A DNA stretch of 64,000 bases from Halomonas daqiaonensis (GTDB lineage: Bacteria > Pseudomonadota > Gammaproteobacteria > Pseudomonadales > Halomonadaceae). The notes beneath the pieces were generated by a model that saw only the letters and a list, made by a program, of their open reading frames with translations, did no database searches and had not been told where the DNA came from. Position 1 is the stretch's first letter, and each line of letters begins with the position of its first letter. Below are positions 1-8,442 of this stretch, one piece after another. The stretch spans positions 62,001-126,000 of the forward strand of contig NZ_FOBC01000004.1 of assembly GCF_900109725.1 (NCBI RefSeq). Direction: 5' to 3'. Made by a program: the position numbers and the translations under genes.

Positions 1-942
1 GACGTAGCGGTCTCTCACTACGGCGAGTGGAAGGACAAGTATGTCATCGGTGGCGCCTACTGGCCGCCGCACTTCGTGATCGCCGATGCCGAGACCATGG
101 AGCCGCTCAAGGTGGTCTCCACCCGCGGCTACGACACCGAGGGCAACTACGTCCACGAGGCACGCGTTGCGGCGCTCTACAACACCCCGCACGCGCCGAG
201 CTTCCTGGTCAACGTCAAGGAGACCGGACAGGTCTGGCAGGTCGACTACAGCGACATCGAGAACCTGCGCATCGAGCAGATGGCCACCGCCGAGTACCTG
301 CACGACGGCTTCTTCGACCCCTCCGGCCGTTTCTTCCAGATTGCGGCCAACAACAGCAACATGATGGTGTTCATCGACACCCAGACCCGCAAGAAGATCA
401 GCATGCTGGAGACCGGCATCAAGCCCCATCCGGGCCCGGGCGCCAACTGGAACGATCCGGAGTGTGGTCCGGTCGCCGGTACCACCCACCTGGGTGAAGG
501 CCTGATGACCTTCTGGGGCAACGATCCTGAAGGGCATCCCGACCAGGCCTGGCAGATCTGTGACCAGATTGAGACCGACGGCCCGGGGCTGTTTGTGCGT
601 ACCCATCCCGACTCCGACAACGTCTGGATCGATCAGGCCATGCACCCCGAGCCCGACGTCAACCAGTGGGTCATGGTCATGAACAAGGAGACCCGCGAGC
701 TGACCCCGATCCACGTCGCCGACCGCCCCATCGAACATGATGCCGTGGCAGTGCACATGGAGTACGACCAGACCGGCACCGAGGTATGGGTCTCCATCTG
801 GGCCCGCGGCGAAGGCCACCAGAACGACGGTGCCATCGTCGTCTATGACGACAAGACCTTGGAAGAGAAGGCACGCATCGAGAACCTGAACACGCCCACC
901 GGCAAGTTCAACGTCTACAACCGCAAGAACCACGTCGGCTGA
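1..942 (+). CDS. nirS: cytochrome cd1 nitrite reductase NirS, C-terminal part
   Basis: The reading frame is open from base 1, so the gene starts outside the window; about 313 residues of the C-terminal d1-heme beta-propeller are present, without the N-terminal heme c domain. NirS is the periplasmic enzyme that reduces nitrite to NO using heme d1. The stretch ending GKFNVYNRKNHVG, and the repeated blade pattern with NIENL/ETGIKPHPGPG-type loops, match the NirS d1 domain; the related NirN in this window (40474-42036) ends with a very similar GKYNVWNKTRYE. A hairpin follows the stop. Identification is firm; which promoter drives it cannot be seen. Confidence 0.95.
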   Translation, partial: DVAVSHYGEWKDKYVIGGAYWPPHFVIADAETMEPLKVVSTRGYDTEGNYVHEARVAALYNTPHAPSFLVNVKETGQVWQVDYSDIENLRIEQMATAEYLHDGFFDPSGRFFQIAANNSNMMVFIDTQTRKKISMLETGIKPHPGPGANWNDPECGPVAGTTHLGEGLMTFWGNDPEGHPDQAWQICDQIETDGPGLFVRTHPDSDNVWIDQAMHPEPDVNQWVMVMNKETRELTPIHVADRPIEHDAVAVHMEYDQTGTEVWVSIWARGEGHQNDGAIVVYDDKTLEEKARIENLNTPTGKFNVYNRKNHVG

Positions 943-957
943 TCCAGCGCCGAACCC

Positions 958-983
958 GCCGGAGTGCCCCAGGGCGCTCCGGC
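958..983 (+). terminator. hairpin terminator after nirS
   Basis: An 11-bp stem GCCGGAGTGCC / GGCGCTCCGGC (one G-T wobble) with a four-base loop is followed by CTCTTCTT, fitting a Rho-independent terminator or an attenuator between nirS and the downstream cytochrome gene. It lies 16 bases after the nirS stop. Confidence 0.6.
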
Positions 984-1122
984 CTCTTCTTCAGCCGTTT
1001 CCTCACCATGGCAAGGGGCGACGGGAGTGGCTGGGCAAGGGGCCGGACACCACTACTCAGCAAGGTGGCAGGGCAGGCAATGACAGTGACAACTCGTGTC
1101 ATGGGATTACCAGGAGACTGAC

Positions 1123-2808
1123 ATGCTGAAGGATCGACCGCGCAACTGGCGCAAGATAACGATCATGGGAGCCTCACTCGGGGCTGCCGTGATCTTCTTC
1201 GTGGCCGGGATCATCTTCTGGGGCGGCTTCAATACCGTGATGGAAGCCACCAACAACATGAAGTTCTGCAGCACGGCCTGTCACGAGATGAGCTGGGTCT
1301 ACGAGGAGTATCAGGAACGGCCGCACTTCGAGAATGCCACCGGGGTCGGCGCCGAGTGCTCCGACTGTCACGTCCCCGATGCCTGGGGGCCGAAGATGAT
1401 CCGCAAGATCCAGGCCAGCCGCGAGGTGTGGCACTGGATGCTCGGCACCATCGACACCAAGGAGGAATTCGAGGGCAAGCGCCTGCACCTGGCTGAGAAT
1501 GTCTGGCGATCCATGCTGCGTACCGACTCCCGGGAATGCCGCAACTGCCATGACTGGTCGGCCATGGATCTTGAGGAACAGGCCAGCCGCGCCAGCCGCG
1601 AGCACGCTCGCGCCTTCGAGCAGGGTCAGACCTGCATCGAGTGCCACCAAGGCATTGCCCATCAACTGCCCGAGGCCTGGGACGAGTCGCCTGTCTGGGC
1701 GGATCGCTTCGACTATGGCACCGCCGAGGCCGATGAAGACCTGCTGGGCGACGAGCCCGAAATGGCCGCAGCGCTGGAGGAAGAGGACCTAGGCGAAGCC
1801 AAGGAGGTCGACGAGAACATTGCTGCCACGCTGGACTGGAGCGAAGTACCCACACAGGAAGTGACGCTGTTTCTGCCGGGTCAGGCATCCATCGAGTGGA
1901 TCCAGGACGGCAGCGAGCATGGCGGCGGCCGTGCCTTCAGCTTTGGCGACCGCTGCATCTGGTGCCACCAGGGCGAAGAGGCCGACATCGGTGCGCTGGC
2001 GGTCAGCGGCGAGAAGATCGAGACCTATGATCTAGGCGACAAGCGTGGCCACGTGCCAATGAGCATTCAGGCCAGCTTCGACGACGACTACCTCTTCATG
2101 CGCTTCCAGTGGGAAGCCGGAGAACATGCCCCGTTGCCCTTCGTGGACGGGGGCATGATGGATCCGGAGAACCCCATGAAGCTGACGGTCAGCCTGTCGG
2201 ACGATAACGTCGACATGGCCGATCGGGCTGGGTGCTGGGCCAGCTGTCACGCCGACTCGCGCCACATGCCCGATGCGCCGGACAGCGAAGTGCTGGAGAA
2301 CTCACCGTATGCCGAGCGCCTGGATCTGAGCGATGGAGTCACCAAGTACCTGACGGAGAGTCGTACCGAGATCGAGATTCGCGGTCGCCGTGGTGCCGCA
2401 CGAGGCGGCTGGGACAAGCTCAAGGAAGAGAAGGAGATCGAGGAGCTGCTCAACGGCGGGGTCTATCTGGATCTGGCACGCTACAAGAGCGGAGACGAGT
2501 CCACCGAATCCGGTTATGTTCTCGACGAGCGTCACTTCTCTGACAGCCAGGCCATCGTCTTCAGTGCCGATGAGCAGGATGGTGTCTGGACCGCCCACCT
2601 GACGCGCGCCTTGAAGACCGGTGCCGAGGGCGACAAGCCGATCAACCTGGACGGCAAGTACAACCTCAATGTGGCGCTGCACGACGATCATGCCGATTCG
2701 CGCTTCCACCACGTCTCCTGGCAGTACGGGCTCGCCTTTGACGCCGAGATACCCGGTGAATACGCGGAAGACATGGTGGAGATCAACGCCGCACGCATCA
2801 GCCGCTGA
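1123..2808 (+). CDS. NapC/NirT-type multiheme cytochrome c fused to a C-terminal heme-binding domain
   Basis: The protein (561 aa) has an N-terminal membrane anchor (about residues 13-35) and a NapC/NirT tetraheme domain with heme motifs CSTACH, CSDCH, CRNCH and CIECH. After an Asp/Glu-rich linker, a further ~330 residues carry two more motifs, CIWCH and CWASCH; this region resembles the cytochrome c-552/ethylbenzene dehydrogenase-type heme-binding fold. Classical NirT is about 200 aa and ends after the tetraheme domain, so this is a fusion with six predicted c hemes. Two motifs are CX3CH rather than CXXCH. NirT-type proteins pass electrons from quinol to periplasmic reductases such as NirS, just upstream. 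ATG at 1123 was chosen over GTG at 1096 because AGGAG precedes it at good spacing. Confidence 0.85.
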   Translation: MLKDRPRNWRKITIMGASLGAAVIFFVAGIIFWGGFNTVMEATNNMKFCSTACHEMSWVYEEYQERPHFENATGVGAECSDCHVPDAWGPKMIRKIQASREVWHWMLGTIDTKEEFEGKRLHLAENVWRSMLRTDSRECRNCHDWSAMDLEEQASRASREHARAFEQGQTCIECHQGIAHQLPEAWDESPVWADRFDYGTAEADEDLLGDEPEMAAALEEEDLGEAKEVDENIAATLDWSEVPTQEVTLFLPGQASIEWIQDGSEHGGGRAFSFGDRCIWCHQGEEADIGALAVSGEKIETYDLGDKRGHVPMSIQASFDDDYLFMRFQWEAGEHAPLPFVDGGMMDPENPMKLTVSLSDDNVDMADRAGCWASCHADSRHMPDAPDSEVLENSPYAERLDLSDGVTKYLTESRTEIEIRGRRGAARGGWDKLKEEKEIEELLNGGVYLDLARYKSGDESTESGYVLDERHFSDSQAIVFSADEQDGVWTAHLTRALKTGAEGDKPINLDGKYNLNVALHDDHADSRFHHVSWQYGLAFDAEIPGEYAEDMVEINAARISR

Positions 2809-2837
2809 TGCAGGAAGGAGAAGGAGAGGAAGCGACC

Positions 2838-3236
2838 ATGCAGTATCGACGTCTGACACTTGGTGCCGCCGTTCTGACCACCCTGCTCATGGGCGGGGTG
2901 GCACAGGCCGGCACTAGCGGAAGTAGCGACCTGGATGATGGGCAGACCGACGGGCATGGCGACGCGGTCGTGGTTGAGATGTTCGACTACGCCTATCATC
3001 CCGCCGAACTAGAGGTCGAGGTCGGCACCACGGTGCGCTGGGTCAGCGAAGAGAAACGCACCAGCCACGATATCTACTTCCCCGACGAGGATATGGGATC
3101 GCCGCGGCTGTTTCCCGAAGAGAGCTGGGAGCGCACCTTTGAAGAGCCGGGCACCTACGAGTATCACTGCCGTCCCCATGAGGATCGCGACATGGACGGG
3201 GTAATCCACGTCGTGGCGGCGGACGATGCCGAGTAA
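2838..3236 (+). CDS. periplasmic cupredoxin (plastocyanin/azurin-like)
   Basis: The 132-aa product has a clear signal peptide (ending near VAQAG) and one cupredoxin domain. Likely type 1 copper ligands are the His of TSHD and the Cys, His and Met in YHCRPHEDRDM. Small blue copper proteins can donate electrons to NirS or NosZ; its place right after nirS and the NirT fusion suggests that role, but the partner is inferred. ATG 2838 is chosen over the upstream in-frame start at 2808 because the signal peptide begins there and an AAGGAGAGGA stretch precedes it. The domain is shorter than azurin and closer in layout to amicyanin or pseudoazurin. Confidence 0.85.
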   Translation: MQYRRLTLGAAVLTTLLMGGVAQAGTSGSSDLDDGQTDGHGDAVVVEMFDYAYHPAELEVEVGTTVRWVSEEKRTSHDIYFPDEDMGSPRLFPEESWERTFEEPGTYEYHCRPHEDRDMDGVIHVVAADDAE

Positions 3237-3272
3237 CCTGCTTTTGCTCGGTGAACAGCCATCCAGCAAGTC

Positions 3273-3293
3273 GCGGCGCCGTTTCGGCGCCGC
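3273..3293 (+). terminator. short perfect hairpin after the cupredoxin gene
   Basis: GCGGCGCC and GGCGCCGC form a perfect 8-bp stem with loop GTTTC. No T-run follows, so it may only attenuate or stabilise the transcript rather than end it. Confidence 0.35.
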
Positions 3294-3315
3294 AACCGTT
3301 AGTAGAGGAGAACGA

Positions 3316-3873
3316 ATGTCTATACGCACTCAGCCCGTAGCGGGTCTTTGTGGCCTGCTGACCACACTGGTACTTGCCTTGCCCAGTGTTGCCGCAGCGG
3401 CGGAAGGTCCTGAAGGGTATCGCAGCGCCGATTTCGGGATGTCCTACGAGGCGGTCATGGCCGAGCTCGTCGAAGATGACGCGGTGGTCAACCTATCGGA
3501 CGTCGAGACCGAGGAGGGCGACAGGATCGTCAATGCCGAGCTCCAGGCTAGCGATGAGCCGGAAACCGACTTGCGCTATGTGTTTCCGGCCGGCAGTCAA
3601 CAACTGGCCCTGGTCGTCGCGTTCTATCCCCATGTGGAGGATCTCGATACCGTCACCCGCCAGCTCGAGGAGCGTTTCGGCGAGCCCTGGGAGGAGGACA
3701 TGGCCCAGTGGTGGTTCGAGCAGCTCAAGGGAAGCATGCCCCAGGAGCCGAGCAGCCTGACGGTATGGGGCGGTGAAGGGAATGAAGCCGAGACGCGTGG
3801 TCGCTTTACCCGTCTCTGGACCTTCGATGATTACCTCTCGGTCGAGTATCTCGATACCCGGCTCTTCCCCTGA
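3316..3873 (+). CDS. exported protein of unknown function
   Basis: The 185-aa product starts with a signal peptide (cleavage expected after AAAAEG region, about residue 27) and has no motif I recognise: no heme-binding CXXCH, no lipobox, no copper-site pattern. It is acidic (many Asp/Glu). The start ATG 3316 follows a strong AGAGGAG site. It is the last gene on the plus strand of the nirS group and converges on another unknown exported protein with only 12 bases between stops. A role in nitrite reductase maturation or periplasmic stress is possible but unsupported. Confidence 0.7.
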   Translation: MSIRTQPVAGLCGLLTTLVLALPSVAAAAEGPEGYRSADFGMSYEAVMAELVEDDAVVNLSDVETEEGDRIVNAELQASDEPETDLRYVFPAGSQQLALVVAFYPHVEDLDTVTRQLEERFGEPWEEDMAQWWFEQLKGSMPQEPSSLTVWGGEGNEAETRGRFTRLWTFDDYLSVEYLDTRLFP

Positions 3874-3885
3874 CGCGACGGCCCT

Positions 3886-4440
3886 TCAGGGGGTGGCCAT
3901 CCGGCATTGCCGCATCGCACGGGAGATGGCCGCCTCCGCCCCGTCCAGGCCGAAGATCATGAACCAGGGATCGTCCTTGCCGCGCATCATGCGCAGGCGC
4001 AACAGCTCACCCTCGGCCATCTCCTCGAGCAGCAGGTCCAGGTCAGGGAAGACGAAGCGCGCATAGAAGCCATCGTCGCCGCGCTCGGTGACGAAGGCCG
4101 CGCTGCCGTTGTGGATGGTCGCGTGATCGACGCGCAAGTCGGCGGGCACGCGGTTCACCGTACGACTCTCGGCCTGGTATTCGTCGAGGGCGACGCGCAG
4201 CTCCAGCCACGGCACGTCGCAGGCGCCGGCGCTGGCGTTGACGCTGAAGATGGCATCGCTGTAGCTCAGCTGGTCGATGGCGCGGAAGTGGCGCTCCTCG
4301 CCCAGCGACAGGACCAGAGAGTGCCAGCCGCCATGGGCCTGGACGTCGCCGGTGTTGTAGTCGGTGGCCGACGCTGCCCCGGTCAGGACCAGGCTGAACG
4401 TCAGCAGCAGGAAGGAGGCGAGGCGGGAGATGCAGTGCAT
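3886..4440 (-). CDS. exported protein of unknown function
   Basis: The 184-aa product has a signal peptide (MHCISRLASFLLL..., cleavage near ASA) and a beta-rich mature part with Cys residues in GACDVPW and MRQCRM that could form a disulfide. It carries no recognised domain. It stands alone on the minus strand between the nirS group and the nos operon, with a palindromic repeat element upstream of its start. I do not recognise the family. Confidence 0.65.
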   Translation of the reverse strand: MHCISRLASFLLLTFSLVLTGAASATDYNTGDVQAHGGWHSLVLSLGEERHFRAIDQLSYSDAIFSVNASAGACDVPWLELRVALDEYQAESRTVNRVPADLRVDHATIHNGSAAFVTERGDDGFYARFVFPDLDLLLEEMAEGELLRLRMMRGKDDPWFMIFGLDGAEAAISRAMRQCRMATP

Positions 4441-4544
4441 GGCGTGAGGCTTCCTCGGGCCGGCGATGCGCCGAGGCTAGCATGGTGTCCAGCGGCTGTC
4501 CTGCCTCCGGCCCCCTCGTGCAGGGCTATCGCAGTTACGTGACA

Positions 4545-4660
4545 CGAGGGGCGCTGGGGGCAAGCCGTAGAGGAGGTCCTACGCCAGGGAGGGCGTCGGT
4601 AGCGTACAAGGAGGTATTCACAGCGCCTCCTCGAAGGCTTGCCGACAGATAAGCCTCGAG
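4545..4660 (+). repeat. palindromic intergenic repeat, copy 1 (short form)
   Basis: This intergenic stretch shares long blocks with 19326-19522: GAGGAGGTCCTACGCCAGG, GGGCGTCGGTAGCG and CAGCGCCTCCTCG. It folds on itself: GCAAGCC (4560-4566) pairs with GGCTTGC (4636-4642) and GAGGAGG (4570-4576) with CCTCCTC (4626-4632). In the other copy the outer arm is GAGCC/GGCTC, so the pairing is kept while the bases differ. It is probably a dispersed miniature palindromic element. The rest of 4441-4699 shows no gene. Confidence 0.7.
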
Positions 4661-4699
4661 TGAGGGCAATAATCTGCGATAGCCTGCCCCTCGCGTTGG

Positions 4700-5251
4700 C
4701 TAGTCGTGGACCTGCCTGTCATTCATACCATCGTCGGTATCGCCACCCAGCTCGCCGCGCCCCAGGCGACCCAGCAGGTCGAGATCGATCTCCTCGAATG
4801 TCACCAGCTCACCGCCATGCGCCTCGCGGAACGCTTCGGCGTCCGCCTGTTCGGCGAAGGAGGCCAGGGTGTGGCCCATGCTACCTCGCTGATCGTGTCC
4901 CACCACATACCAGGCCTCCTCAGCGCGAATGAAGGCCTCATCAGAGGGCTCTTCCCAGGTCGTCACGCCGATGTCGTGAACATAGGCGTGGGAGAGGCGG
5001 GTCTCGTTCTCGGGCTGCTTGAGGAAGGAGAACAGATCCATGGTGGAACAGAACTTCAGCGCCTCGCTCTGCTGGTCCATGAAGGCTTCACCCTTGGGGC
5101 CGGGGTGCTCGCTGATCAGCATGCCGCAGACGTGACAGCTGTCGCCGTCCTCGATGGGCACGGGAGCTGCCAGGCTCTCGGGTTCGGATTCGCCGCAGCC
5201 TGCCAGTAGCAGAAAAAGCAGCAACGGGATCAGGACGAGCAGACGGGGCAT
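4700..5251 (-). CDS. nosL: nitrous oxide reductase accessory lipoprotein NosL
   Basis: The 183-aa product has a lipoprotein signal peptide with lipobox LAGC and the NosL copper-binding motif CHVCGM followed by the conserved HPGPKGEAF region. NosL is an outer-membrane or periplasmic Cu(I) chaperone that delivers copper to NosZ with NosDFY. It is the last gene of the nos operon, 24 bases after nosY, its usual place. Length and order fit the family. Confidence 0.95.
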   Translation of the reverse strand: MPRLLVLIPLLLFLLLAGCGESEPESLAAPVPIEDGDSCHVCGMLISEHPGPKGEAFMDQQSEALKFCSTMDLFSFLKQPENETRLSHAYVHDIGVTTWEEPSDEAFIRAEEAWYVVGHDQRGSMGHTLASFAEQADAEAFREAHGGELVTFEEIDLDLLGRLGRGELGGDTDDGMNDRQVHD

Positions 5252-5275
5252 GGGACGTCTCCAGGATAGAAGGAG

Positions 5276-6100
5276 TCAGGCTGAACGGTGTCGGAAGCGC
5301 AGCAGCGCCAGGCCCAGGGGCACCAGCACCCAGGCCACCAGGATGGCGGTCACCACGGCGGGCCGGAAGGCGCCGCCTTCGGCGATGGAGCTCACGCCGG
5401 TATAGCTGCGGGCCTCCTCGAAGCCAGCCAGGTTGATCAGCCGGAAACACTCGGTGGGGTTGAGCAGCAGCAGCCAGGGTAGCCAGTCGCCACCTCGCTC
5501 GACGCTGACCAGCAGCGCCAGCAGGCCGAGGTCGAAGACCAGCACGAACAGGAACCACACCACCAGCGCCAGGCCGGCGGCACGGGCCTTCTCGGTGACC
5601 CCCACGCTGATCAGGTAGGCGAAGGCGATGAACACCCAACCCAGCAGGATGCTGCTGCCGATCAGCAGCCCCATGCCGGTGGCCAGCTCGCTGAGTGGCA
5701 CGCCCTGTGCGCCCACCGCGATCACCGCCCCGGCAACCCCGAAGCCAAGCGCCGTGGCGGCGCCCAGGATCAGGCCGTGGCCGAGGAACTTGCCGAGCAG
5801 CAGCTGGGTGCGACTGATGGGGTAGGTGAGCAGCAACAGTAGGGTGCCCGCTTCCTGCTCGCCCACCACGGCGTCATAGGCCAGCAGCAGGGCGATCAGC
5901 GGAATCAGGAAGACTGCGAGTGTCGCCAGGCTGACCAGGGTGGTGGCCAGCGAGGTGAAGCCCAGGCCGCCGCTGGCGGCGGCGCCGAACCAGGCGATGC
6001 CCACGGCGAGGAAGGCCAGCACCATGGCGATGGCCAGTACCCAGCGGTTACGCAGGCCGTCGCGGAACTCCTTGCCGGCGATGGTCAGGATGGCGTTCAT
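5276..6100 (-). CDS. nosY: ABC transporter permease NosY
   Basis: The 274-aa protein has six predicted membrane segments and starts MNAILTIAGKEFRDGLRNR, typical of NosY. With NosF and NosD it forms the inner-membrane complex required to build the CuZ centre of NosZ. Its ATG overlaps the nosF stop codon by four bases, indicating translational coupling. Confidence 0.95.
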   Translation of the reverse strand: MNAILTIAGKEFRDGLRNRWVLAIAMVLAFLAVGIAWFGAAASGGLGFTSLATTLVSLATLAVFLIPLIALLLAYDAVVGEQEAGTLLLLLTYPISRTQLLLGKFLGHGLILGAATALGFGVAGAVIAVGAQGVPLSELATGMGLLIGSSILLGWVFIAFAYLISVGVTEKARAAGLALVVWFLFVLVFDLGLLALLVSVERGGDWLPWLLLLNPTECFRLINLAGFEEARSYTGVSSIAEGGAFRPAVVTAILVAWVLVPLGLALLRFRHRSA

Positions 6101-7041
6101 CGGGTGTCTCCTCGTTGCTCGGGCGAGAGTCCGGCGGAGAAGTGGGTATAGAGATGTTCCAGGGTGGGCGGCAGCAGCTCGATGTCCTCGACGCCCGGCG
6201 TATCGGTGAGCCGACGCAGCACGGCGAGCTTGGCGTCCGGCGGAACCGTCAGCACTACCTCGTGGCCGTTGACCGCCTTGGCCTCGATACGCGGGTCATC
6301 CCATCTGCCCAACTCGTGCGCCAGCTCGGCTTCGGCGCTGCGGCCACGGGCGCGCACGGTGAGTGGCAGCGCGGCCTGCCGGCGCAGTTCGTCCAGGCTG
6401 CCCAGCGCCAGGCGTCGGCCGCTGCCCAGGATCAACGCACGGTCGATGTAGGGCTCCACTCCGGGCAGCACATGAGAGGAAAGCAGCACCGTGCAGCCGC
6501 GTTCGCGCAGCCCACGCACCGTATCGTAGAACTCTCGGGTGGCGGCCGGGTCGAGGCCGGTGGTGGGCTCATCCAGCAGTAGCAGGCGCGGGTCGCCGAG
6601 CAGCGCCTGGGCCAGGCCAAGGCGTTGGCGCATGCCCTTGGAGTAGGTCTTCACCCGCCGTGAGGCAGCGTGGCCCAGGCCTACTTGCTCCAGCAACTCG
6701 TCCACCTGGCGGCGGTCGACCCGCTTGAGCCGGGCGAAGTAGTCGAGGACCTCGCGGCCACTGAGCTGTTCATAGAAGCTGACGTTCTCGGGCAGGTAGC
6801 CCAGGCGGCGGCGCAGGATTTCGGCGTGGGCGCCGTCCGGTGCACCGCCCAGCACCGCCACGCGTCCTTCGCTGGGCGAGAGCAGCCCCAGGATCAGGTG
6901 CATGGTTGTGGTCTTGCCGGCCCCGTTGTGGCCGAGCAGGGCCAGCACCTCGCCCTCGCTCACCTGGAGGTCCAGGGCGTCGAGGCGCAGCAGTTCACCG
7001 TCGCGCCGAGTCACGCCCTGGAAGTCGATTACCGCGCTCAT
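6097..7041 (-). CDS. nosF: ABC transporter ATPase NosF
   Basis: The 314-aa protein contains Walker A GHNGAGKTT, signature SKGMRQRLGLAQ and Walker B LLLLDEPTTGLDP, in that order. It energises the NosDFY complex in NosZ copper-centre assembly. It overlaps nosY by four bases and nosD by four bases, so all three are probably translated as a coupled unit. Confidence 0.95.
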   Translation of the reverse strand: MSAVIDFQGVTRRDGELLRLDALDLQVSEGEVLALLGHNGAGKTTTMHLILGLLSPSEGRVAVLGGAPDGAHAEILRRRLGYLPENVSFYEQLSGREVLDYFARLKRVDRRQVDELLEQVGLGHAASRRVKTYSKGMRQRLGLAQALLGDPRLLLLDEPTTGLDPAATREFYDTVRGLRERGCTVLLSSHVLPGVEPYIDRALILGSGRRLALGSLDELRRQAALPLTVRARGRSAEAELAHELGRWDDPRIEAKAVNGHEVVLTVPPDAKLAVLRRLTDTPGVEDIELLPPTLEHLYTHFSAGLSPEQRGDTR

Positions 7042-8387
7042 GCGTCGGTGTCTCCGAGGTTGTGTTGATTCAAGCCGAGTTCATTCACATCGGGTTCCTT
7101 CATCAGCGGATGGCTGTCCTTGACGCCCTGGGGGCGAAACACCGGGAACTGTCGCTGTACCCAACGCAGTGCCAGTACGGCAGGGCTGTGCATCAGCAGC
7201 TGCGCCACCGGGTAGCGCCACAGGAGGCGGTCCATGGCGTCATTGGGTTCAAAGGGTGTGTCCCCGATGCCGTCACCGTCCAGGTCCCAGCCCAGGTAGT
7301 CGCTCCAGTAGTTGCCGCGCCCCTCCTCTGACCACTCCTGGGCGCGGGTCGCCACGTACATCACCTGTTGGCGGTTGTCGACGAAGGCGTTGCCTACCAG
7401 GGCGTTGTCCTCGGAACCGGCGGTGAGGTGGATGCCGATATCGCTCTCGGCGAAGCGGTTGGCCTCGAAGCGATTGTACTGCGCGTTGTAGACGAACAGC
7501 GCCTTGCCCTCGCCGCCGCTGATCAAGCCCTGGCCTTGTGCATCCCGGCGCTGGTTGATGCCGGTGACGAGGTTGTTGCGCAGGATGGAGTCGGTGATGT
7601 TGTTCATCAGGATGCCGTAGTGGCGGTCACCCTCGGAGCGGTTGCCGATCACCTCGAGACGCTTGGACTGCATCAGCGCATAGCCGGTGCGGGTATTACG
7701 GGTGGTATTCCCTTCCAGGCGATTGTCGTGGGCGTACATGTAGTGCACGCCGTAGCGCAGCGACTCCATGTGGTTGCCGCGCAGCAGGCTCTCGCTGCTG
7801 GTATCGATGTAGATACCGTCGCGAGTGTGGCGGATATCGTTGCCCGCCACCGTGACGTTGCGCACGTTGAACAGGTGGATACCGTTGCCGCGATCCTGGG
7901 AGCGCAGCGAGGCATCGCCACGGATCACGTTGTCGAGCACTTCCACGTCACTCACGGCGTCGAGCCAGATGCCGAAACCCGGGCCTTCCAGCCGGGAGTC
8001 TCGGATCACGCTGCCGGTGGCGCTCTCTTCGACGAAGATGCCGGCATCCATGTCGGTGAGATTGGCACCCCAGTTCTCGATGGTGAGGCCTGCGAGCACG
8101 ATGCGCGGGGCTTCCAGTGCCACGGCGTCACCTTCGCCACCGCCGTCGATCACCGCTCCTTCCTCGCCCTGCAGGGTGAGCGTGCGGTCGATGGTCAGTG
8201 GTCCGGGATAGCGGCCCTCGGGTAGTGTCAGGTGGTCGCCGTCACTGGCCTTTTCGATCAGTGGCTGCAGCGGCTCACCGGGGCTGGCCGTCCAGTCGGC
8301 AGCCAGCAGGCCGCCCGGTAGCCACGAAAGCAGCAGCCAGGCGGCAAGAATCAGACGGGGGACGACACGAGACAGTCGTCGGGTCAT
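7038..8387 (-). CDS. nosD: periplasmic copper-centre assembly protein NosD
   Basis: The 449-aa product has a signal peptide and a right-handed parallel beta-helix made of carbohydrate-binding/sugar-hydrolase (CASH) type repeats (series such as SEGDRHYGILMNN). NosD passes copper or sulfide to NosZ together with NosL and NosFY. ATG 8387 is preferred to the in-frame GTG at 8399 because GTGGAG sits at correct spacing before it. Confidence 0.95.
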   Translation of the reverse strand: MTRRLSRVVPRLILAAWLLLSWLPGGLLAADWTASPGEPLQPLIEKASDGDHLTLPEGRYPGPLTIDRTLTLQGEEGAVIDGGGEGDAVALEAPRIVLAGLTIENWGANLTDMDAGIFVEESATGSVIRDSRLEGPGFGIWLDAVSDVEVLDNVIRGDASLRSQDRGNGIHLFNVRNVTVAGNDIRHTRDGIYIDTSSESLLRGNHMESLRYGVHYMYAHDNRLEGNTTRNTRTGYALMQSKRLEVIGNRSEGDRHYGILMNNITDSILRNNLVTGINQRRDAQGQGLISGGEGKALFVYNAQYNRFEANRFAESDIGIHLTAGSEDNALVGNAFVDNRQQVMYVATRAQEWSEEGRGNYWSDYLGWDLDGDGIGDTPFEPNDAMDRLLWRYPVAQLLMHSPAVLALRWVQRQFPVFRPQGVKDSHPLMKEPDVNELGLNQHNLGDTDA

Positions 8388-8442
8388 GCGGGTCTCCACA
8401 ACTAACGGGGCCGGGCGGTTGCCCGGCCCCGGTGAGGGCTTA

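Noticed and set aside
2808-2838. Start of the cupredoxin gene at 2808, overlapping the cytochrome stop
   Set aside because: It would place ten hydrophilic residues before the signal peptide; ATG 2838 with an AAGGAGAGGA stretch upstream is better.
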